Assembly: GCA_017940185.1 (NCBI GenBank)
Contig: JAGAZE010000002.1
Span: 1 to 64,000, forward strand
Direction of reading: 5' to 3'
Length of the DNA: 64,000 nt
Source of the DNA: Bacteroidaceae bacterium
GTDB lineage: Bacteria; Bacteroidota; Bacteroidia; Bacteroidales; Bacteroidaceae
Positions 58,795 through 64,000 of this stretch are shown here, in pieces. Each line of letters opens with the position of its first letter. Positions within the stretch are counted from its first letter, which is position 1. The notes beneath the pieces are model-generated. The model did no database searches, was not told the DNA's origin, and saw nothing but the letters and a program-made list of their open reading frames with translations. The position numbers and the translations under genes are program-made.

Positions 58795-60069
58795 TTACAA
58801 CACGTGCCCGTACTGGGAGTGGAGTATGTTGAGAATGTTGGTTGTCACTTGCGCGTTGGCCTTCACATAGTGGTGTGCCTTGTCGCCGGCATCGCTTATC
58901 TGTTGTGGATTGGCCAGCAGTTGGTCCATGGTGTTGGCAAAGGCGGCATCGTCGGCGATCTCTATGCCTCCGCCATTGGCTTTCAAGTCTTGTGCTTCTT
59001 GGAATTTGCGGTTGTTGGGCCCGAAGAGAACAGGCTTTCCCCACACGGCAGCTTCCAACAGGTTGTGTATGCCTTCGCCGAAACCTCCGCCTACGTAGGT
59101 GACAGTGGCATAGCGATAGATGGCGGAGAGCAGTCCGAAGCAGTCGACGATGAGTACGTGGGCATTGTTCAGGTCGGTTTCGTCGTCTGCCTGAGTGTAG
59201 CGCACCACTCGCAGACCCTGCAGCTTTTGTCCGATTTCGTTGAGATGTGCGTTGTCGATGACGTGTGGCGCTATGATGAGCTTCCACTGCTGGGTGTCCA
59301 AGAGGTTGCGTTCACGCAGGTAGCGAATGAAGATGTCTTCGTCGGGTTGCCACGACGAGCCGGCGATGAACACGTGCGGTGCGTCAGGTTGTTGCGTGCG
59401 GCAGAAATGTTCCACCACGGGCAATGCCTTGGCGCTCTGTTGTACGGTCAGCACACGATCGAAGCGTGTATCGCCCGTCACCGATACGTTGTCGCGGATG
59501 CCTATCTTGGCGAGCAGGTGCCGGCTCTCATCGTTCTGCACAAAGAAGTGGGTGAAGCAACGCAACACATAGGCATACTGCTTGCCATACCAGCGGAAGA
59601 ATATCTGGTCGGGCCGGAATATGCTGCTCACGCTGAACACTGGGATGCGGCGGTGCTTGAGTATGTGGAGGTAGTTATACCAGAACTCGTACTTGATGAA
59701 GAATGCCGCCACAGGTCGCACTGTGCGCAGGAAGCGCCGTGCGTTGCGTCGGGTGTCGAGGGGCAGGTAGGTGATGATATCGGCTCCCTCGTAGTCTTTT
59801 CGCACTTCGTAGCCCGAGGGTGAGAAGAATGTGAGCAGTATCTTATATTGCGGCAATGCCCTACGTGCGTGCTCCATCAGTGGGCGCCCTTGTTCAAACT
59901 CACCGAGCGAGGCAGCATGAAACCATATATACTTTGCGCCACTCTCCATCTTTTCGCGCAGTGTTGCTATGGCCGCACGCTCGCCTTCCCACATCGTACA
60001 CGCCTTGCTGTTGAAGCGAGCGTAGATGCGGACAGCCAGTTGATAGATATGTATGATAAGATTGTACAA
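58795..60069 (-). CDS. waaA: 3-deoxy-D-manno-octulosonic acid (Kdo) transferase
   Basis: 424 aa if translation begins at the TTG at 60069 (LYNLIIHIYQ...); related proteins begin near M-YNL, and an ATG-like start further out at 60135 adds residues that do not look like the family. It transfers Kdo to lipid A at the inner membrane. After an N-terminal membrane-associating helix, the AASLGEFEQGRPLMEHAR segment (about 53-70) is the recognised block, with FFIKYEFWYNYL (about 120-131), FIAGSSWQPDED (about 225-236) and VGGGFGEGIHNLLEAAVWGKPVLFGPN (in parts, about 320-346) later. gltX lies 99 bp upstream on the same strand. Confidence 0.93.
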   Translation of the reverse strand: MYNLIIHIYQLAVRIYARFNSKACTMWEGERAAIATLREKMESGAKYIWFHAASLGEFEQGRPLMEHARRALPQYKILLTFFSPSGYEVRKDYEGADIITYLPLDTRRNARRFLRTVRPVAAFFIKYEFWYNYLHILKHRRIPVFSVSSIFRPDQIFFRWYGKQYAYVLRCFTHFFVQNDESRHLLAKIGIRDNVSVTGDTRFDRVLTVQQSAKALPVVEHFCRTQQPDAPHVFIAGSSWQPDEDIFIRYLRERNLLDTQQWKLIIAPHVIDNAHLNEIGQKLQGLRVVRYTQADDETDLNNAHVLIVDCFGLLSAIYRYATVTYVGGGFGEGIHNLLEAAVWGKPVLFGPNNRKFQEAQDLKANGGGIEIADDAAFANTMDQLLANPQQISDAGDKAHHYVKANAQVTTNILNILHSQYGHVL

Positions 60070-60168
60070 GGGTGAGTGACGGATAGTATTAATATATTGT
60101 AGTTGCTTGGTAGAAGGGCGATGCGTTAGGCACACTACGCCCGCAGTGAAGGCAACAGAGAGGAGGAA

Positions 60169-61698
60169 TTATTCTGTGGGTTGTGGCAGCTTGTTGATGG
60201 CTGTGCTGATGCGATGGAGGGTCTCGTCTTTACCTAGGAATGCCGAGATGTCGAACATGCCAGGTCCCTTTCCTTCTCCCACGAGACACAGGCGGAAGGC
60301 GTTCATCACATCGCCCAGTTTATAGCCCTTGCTCTCTACCCATGGCATGACGATGGCTTCCTGTCCCTCGGCGCTGAAGTCGTCGATGCCTTGCAGAATG
60401 TCGGCCAGTTCGGTCATCTGCCGGGGTGAGCAGGCTTTCCAGCGTTTGCGTGTGGTCTTCTCGTCGTATGTGGTGGGAGCAATGAAGAAGAAGGAGCATA
60501 GTGGCCACAGTTCGCCAACGAAGCTCACGCGGTCTTTCATCATGTGCACTACCTGTGTGATGCGTGTCAAAGGTTCTTCCACACCGTTGCCTGCCACGAT
60601 GGGCGCGAAGAGCTGTGCTATCTCATCGTCGCTCTTGTGCAGCATATATTCGTGGTTGAACCATGCGGCTTTCTGGAAGTCGAAGCGTGCGCCTGCCTTC
60701 TGACACTTGCTGATGTCGAACAGTTGTGTGAGTTCATCCATTGATAGCAACTCCTGCTCAGTGCCGGGGTTCCATCCCAGCAGTGCCAAGAAGTTGACCA
60801 CCGCCTCGGGGAAGTATCCGCTCTCTCTGAATCCGCGGCTCACGTCGTTGCTGACGGGGTCGGTCCATTGCAGCGGGAACACAGGGAAACCGAGTCGATC
60901 GCCATCGCGCTTCGACAGCTTGCCTTTGCCTTCGGGCTTGAGCAGTAGGGAGAGATGTGCAAAGCGGGGCATGGTGTCTTCCCATCCCAGTGCGCGATAG
61001 AGCAATACGTGGAGCGGGGCGCTGGGCAACCATTCCTCGCCGCGGATGACATGGGTGATGCCCATCAGGTGATCGTCGACAATGTTGGCCAGATGGTAGG
61101 TGGGCAGCTCGTCGGCACTCTTGTAGAGCACCTTGTCGTCGAGAATGTCCGACATCACGTTCACCTCGCCGCGTATCATGTCGTCGACAGTGATGCGCTG
61201 GCCGGGCTGCACGAGAAATCTGACCACATACTGCTGTCCGTCGGCCATGCGCTGCTTCACCTCGTCGGCAGACAGCGTGAGCGAGTTGGTCATCGTGCCC
61301 CGTGTGCGGGCGTCGTATTGGAAGTTGTCCACCTCCTTGCGCTTGGCGTCAAGCTGTTCGGGAGTATCAAAGGCAATGTAGGCTTTTCCCTCTTCAAGCA
61401 GACGGTCGACATACTCCTTATATATATGTTTGCGTTCGCTCTGTCGGTAGGGTCCATAATGACCGCCGTGACCTACTCCCTCGTCGAAGTCTATTCCCAG
61501 CCAGCGGAAGGTTTGCTGTATGTATTCTTCGGCACCAGGCACAAACCGTTTGCTGTCGGTGTCCTCTATGCGTAGAATAAGTTTGCCTCCATGCTGTCGT
61601 GCAAAGAGGTAGTTGTACAATGCCGTGCGCACTCCGCCGATGTGGAGCGGTCCGGTGGGGCTGGGTGCAAAGCGCACCCTTACGTCAGGTGTTGTCAT
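60169..61698 (-). CDS. gltX: Glutamyl-tRNA synthetase
   Basis: 509 aa, class I enzyme. The ATP-binding HIGH-type motif is HIGG (about 19-22, in [19 protein letters not shown]) and the KMSKS-type motif is [10 protein letters not shown] (about 261-270). The catalytic [11 protein letters not shown] segment (about 220-230) and an anticodon-binding C-terminal region complete it. Length and motifs fit a discriminating or non-discriminating enzyme; I cannot tell which. waaA follows, 99 bp after. No tRNA gene is near. Confidence 0.97.
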   Translation of the reverse strand: MTTPDVRVRFAPSPTGPLHIGGVRTALYNYLFARQHGGKLILRIEDTDSKRFVPGAEEYIQQTFRWLGIDFDEGVGHGGHYGPYRQSERKHIYKEYVDRLLEEGKAYIAFDTPEQLDAKRKEVDNFQYDARTRGTMTNSLTLSADEVKQRMADGQQYVVRFLVQPGQRITVDDMIRGEVNVMSDILDDKVLYKSADELPTYHLANIVDDHLMGITHVIRGEEWLPSAPLHVLLYRALGWEDTMPRFAHLSLLLKPEGKGKLSKRDGDRLGFPVFPLQWTDPVSNDVSRGFRESGYFPEAVVNFLALLGWNPGTEQELLSMDELTQLFDISKCQKAGARFDFQKAAWFNHEYMLHKSDDEIAQLFAPIVAGNGVEEPLTRITQVVHMMKDRVSFVGELWPLCSFFFIAPTTYDEKTTRKRWKACSPRQMTELADILQGIDDFSAEGQEAIVMPWVESKGYKLGDVMNAFRLCLVGEGKGPGMFDISAFLGKDETLHRISTAINKLPQPTE

Positions 61699-61769
61699 GA
61701 TGGTGCTAAAAGTGTGTCGGTCAGGGCTTTCTCGTGGGGTAGGGTAGGGATGGGCCCAAAATTATTGTG

Positions 61770-61777
61770 CAAAAGTA
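61770..61777 (-). promoter_or_regulatory. -7 box (TACTTTTG) of gltX-waaA
   Basis: TACTTTTG on the minus strand, start near 61764, leader of about 65 nt to the gltX ATG at 61698. Confidence 0.5.
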
Positions 61778-61849
61778 AGCCATTTTTTGTTCTTATTATA
61801 GAATTGTTTGTATTTTCGCACTCTGTAATCATCTATTCGCTAAGCAATC

Positions 61850-63907
61850 ATGGCCGCCACATTCCGCCGCAATTCTATCTTTCTGCGCAATCTGCTCACA
61901 CGCATTGTGCTCACGTTGCTTGCTGCCGTGGTGATAGTGTGGTTTCTGCCTCGTGCCGAGACGGTGCACTATCGCTATGATGTGGGCAAGCCATGGACGG
62001 GTGGCACGCTGATAGCCAAGTTTCAGTTCCCCATCTATAAGAGCGATGAGGTGATTGCTGCCGAGCGCGACAGCGTGCGCGACAGTTTCCAACCCTACTA
62101 CGTGGTCGACAGTGAGATTGAAGAGAGTGCCTTGGCATCTCTTGCCAAAGATATAGACACCGACTTCCCCGAACAGGCGCGCAGCTATAAGAATATCATC
62201 CTGCAAGAGCTGCATCGGTACTACGAGCAGGGCATCATGCCGCCCAATGCCCAGGGGCTGTCGTCGACCGACAGTGCTACCATTGTGCGTGTGGTGCGAG
62301 GTCGCAGTGCTGTGCCCACCCCGTTAGGTGAACTCTATACCATCAAGAGTGCCTACCAACAGTTGCTTTCCAATCCGCTGATAGTAGCGAGCCGACAGGT
62401 GGTGCAGCGCATGAACCTCGACAGGTATATCCATGCCAACTTGCGCTACGACGAGCAGCGCAGTGAGAGCGAGATGCAGGAACTGCTCAACAGCGTGGCA
62501 GAGAGCGACGGCATGGTGATGGCTGGACAGAAGATTGTCGACAAGGGCGACATCGTCGATGAGCGCACGGCACGCATATTGCTCTCGCTTGAGAAGGAGA
62601 GCCTGCGCCAGAGCACCGACAGCAAGGAGACACTCTACCGCATGGGTGGCCAGGCTGTCATCGTACTGCTGCTACTCAGCTTACTCACCACGTATATCGC
62701 TCTGTTCCGTCGCGACTATTTCGACAAACCGCGCTCGCTGCTCATGGTGTATGTGCTCACGGTGTTCTTCCCCGTGGTGGTGTCGCTCATGATGCGCCAC
62801 GCATTTCTCAACATCTACCTGCTGCCCTTTGCCTTGGCACCAATGTTCATCCGTGTGTTCCTCGACTCGCGCACAGCCTTCATGGTGCACTTGGTGCTGG
62901 TGCTGCTGTGTGCCGTAGCCGTGAAGTATCAGTATGAGTTTATTGTCGTGCAGTTGGTAGCAGGACTTGTGGCCATCTACAGTTTGCGCGAGGTGTCTAA
63001 GCGTTCGCAAGTGTTTGTGGCATCGTTGCTTGTCACCCTCGTCAGCATCGCCGTCTACTACGTGCTGCAAGTGGTGCAGATAGGCGACTCTATCAACACC
63101 GACCGCTCCATGTACGTGTTCTTCATCGGCAATGGTGTGCTGCTGCTACTGGCCTATCCGCTGATGTACATCATAGAGAAACTCTTCGGCTTCACTTCCG
63201 ACGTGACGCTTGTCGAACTATCGGACACTAATCGCGATTTGCTGCGCCAACTCAGCGAGGTGGCACCAGGCACGTTCCAGCACTCAGTAATGGTGGGCAA
63301 TCTGGCATCTGACATTGCCAATCGCATCGGTGCCAAGAGTCTGCTTGTCAGGACGGGCGCACTCTATCACGACATTGGCAAGATGGCCAACCCCTACTAC
63401 TACACCGAGAACCAGGCAGGTGCCAATCCTCACGCCGGCATCGATGAGCGCGAGAGCGCACGCATCATCATCAGCCATGTGAGCGAGGGCATACGCATGG
63501 CGGAAAAGAAACATCTGCCAGCGGTGATAAAGGACTTCATACGCACTCACCACGGAAGCGGCATCACCAAGTACTTCTACATCAACTATAAGAATGCACA
63601 CCCCGAAGAGGAGGTAGACCCAGCTGCCTTCACCTATCCCGGTCCCAATCCGTCAACGAAGGAGCAGGCCATACTCATGATGGCCGACACTGTGGAGGCT
63701 GCTTCGCGCTCGCTCAGCGAATATTCTGAAGAGAGCATCACACAACTCGTCGACCGACTCATCGACGGGCAGGTACAAGAAGGATATTTCACCGACTGTC
63801 CCATCACCTTTCACGACATACGCGTGGCAAAGCTGGCTCTCGTGGAGCGACTCAAGGCCATTTACCATGCAAGAATAGCATATCCGAAAGATACAACTGA
63901 AAACTGA
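61850..63907 (+). CDS. 7TM-HD phosphohydrolase (PgpH/YqfF-type)
   Basis: 685 aa. One membrane helix at about 18-35 (LTRIVLTLLAAVVIVWFLP), then an extracytoplasmic 7TMR-HDED-type domain (about 40-260), seven helices (about 270-460), and a cytoplasmic HD domain (about 470-670). The HD signature is present: HSVMVGNLASDIA (about 480-492), HDIGKM (about 507-512), and NQAGANPHAGIDERESARIIISHV in parts, with FIRTHHGSG (about 564-572). This is the family that hydrolyses c-di-AMP in Firmicutes, and a DHH- or GdpP-type partner is not in view. Activity in Bacteroidetes is inference. It is plus strand, divergent from gltX. Confidence 0.93.
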   Translation: MAATFRRNSIFLRNLLTRIVLTLLAAVVIVWFLPRAETVHYRYDVGKPWTGGTLIAKFQFPIYKSDEVIAAERDSVRDSFQPYYVVDSEIEESALASLAKDIDTDFPEQARSYKNIILQELHRYYEQGIMPPNAQGLSSTDSATIVRVVRGRSAVPTPLGELYTIKSAYQQLLSNPLIVASRQVVQRMNLDRYIHANLRYDEQRSESEMQELLNSVAESDGMVMAGQKIVDKGDIVDERTARILLSLEKESLRQSTDSKETLYRMGGQAVIVLLLLSLLTTYIALFRRDYFDKPRSLLMVYVLTVFFPVVVSLMMRHAFLNIYLLPFALAPMFIRVFLDSRTAFMVHLVLVLLCAVAVKYQYEFIVVQLVAGLVAIYSLREVSKRSQVFVASLLVTLVSIAVYYVLQVVQIGDSINTDRSMYVFFIGNGVLLLLAYPLMYIIEKLFGFTSDVTLVELSDTNRDLLRQLSEVAPGTFQHSVMVGNLASDIANRIGAKSLLVRTGALYHDIGKMANPYYYTENQAGANPHAGIDERESARIIISHVSEGIRMAEKKHLPAVIKDFIRTHHGSGITKYFYINYKNAHPEEEVDPAAFTYPGPNPSTKEQAILMMADTVEAASRSLSEYSEESITQLVDRLIDGQVQEGYFTDCPITFHDIRVAKLALVERLKAIYHARIAYPKDTTEN

Positions 63908-63944
63908 CACCCCATCTTTTTATATAATACATGTAAAGCTTTGA

Positions 63945-63976
63945 AAGGGAGAGCGTCTGCGAAGATACTCTCCCTT
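63945..63976 (+). terminator. Likely terminator of the HD gene
   Basis: AAGGGAGAG and CTCTCCCTT form a 9-bp stem with a 14-nt loop, 37 bp after the stop, then GTCTTTG. The T-run is weak. Confidence 0.7.
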
Positions 63977-64000
63977 GTCTTTGCTCCCTTGGTTGCAATC

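Overview
The window reads as chromosomal DNA of a relatively GC-rich member of the Bacteroidales, most likely Prevotellaceae. The basis is a SusC/SusD pair with a paired metallopeptidase and DUF4302 lipoprotein, a BspA-like leucine-rich protein, gltX next to waaA, several proteins sharing a Prevotella-type C-terminal motif (YTLxGxxLN...P...G.YI.nGrK), recurrent TAnnTTTG -7 promoter boxes, and Prevotella-like 22-bp GGGCAA repeats. No rRNA, tRNA, CRISPR array, transposase, phage gene or plasmid function was recognised. Family names come from recognising sequence motifs by eye; no database search was made.

Layout. 1-870 is a repeat-rich non-coding block (10-bp, 22-bp and 78-bp tandem repeats). 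0.87-10.6 kb is one minus-strand operon: TonB-dependent receptor, small lipoprotein, small protein with a sorting-like C-terminus, DUF4876-like protein, DUF6850-like barrel, and M16 peptidase. 10.7-12.2 kb (minus) holds lptB and a membrane protein. 12.4-15.2 kb (plus) holds a porin O/P-like protein and aspartate ammonia-lyase. 15.5-20.1 kb (minus) is an ABC ATPase, permease, GntR regulator and large outer-membrane protein. A 22-bp repeat array follows, then an M23/LysM peptidase, recG and a DJ-1 family gene (minus). 24.9-27.5 kb (plus) holds NAD kinase and an ABC exporter. 27.9-35.2 kb (plus) is the SusC-SusD-metallopeptidase-DUF4302 operon. 35.4-37.8 kb (plus) holds a small porin, glutathione peroxidase and thioredoxin reductase. 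An AraC regulator at 38-39 kb is divergent from a two-gene unit ending in a Cthe_2159-like beta-helix protein (39.2-41.5 kb).

The second half starts with an AT-richer BspA-like gene with a long leader and an overlapping small acidic gene (41.9-44.0 kb). It continues with a sodium:solute symporter and sugar O-acetyltransferase (44.1-46.1 kb, minus), and a large secreted multi-domain protein (46.3-49.7 kb, minus) divergent from a secreted endonuclease that is followed after 1 bp by mfd (50.2-55.3 kb, plus). Then come a small Ser/Thr-rich secreted protein, two overlapping glycosyltransferases, a small lipoprotein, waaA and gltX (minus), and a 7TM-HD phosphohydrolase (plus).

The genes mostly serve the cell envelope: nutrient capture at the outer membrane (two TonB/SusC systems, porins), lipopolysaccharide assembly and export (waaA, lptB, glycosyltransferases), wall remodelling (M23) and surface display. 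A housekeeping core (recG, mfd, gltX, nadK, aspA, trxB, gpx) is interleaved. The best candidates for an incompletely described system are the six-gene TonB/DUF4876/DUF6850/M16 operon, the SusCD/metallopeptidase/DUF4302 operon, and a dispersed hairpin family whose flanks are conserved while its stem sequence changes with pairing kept.
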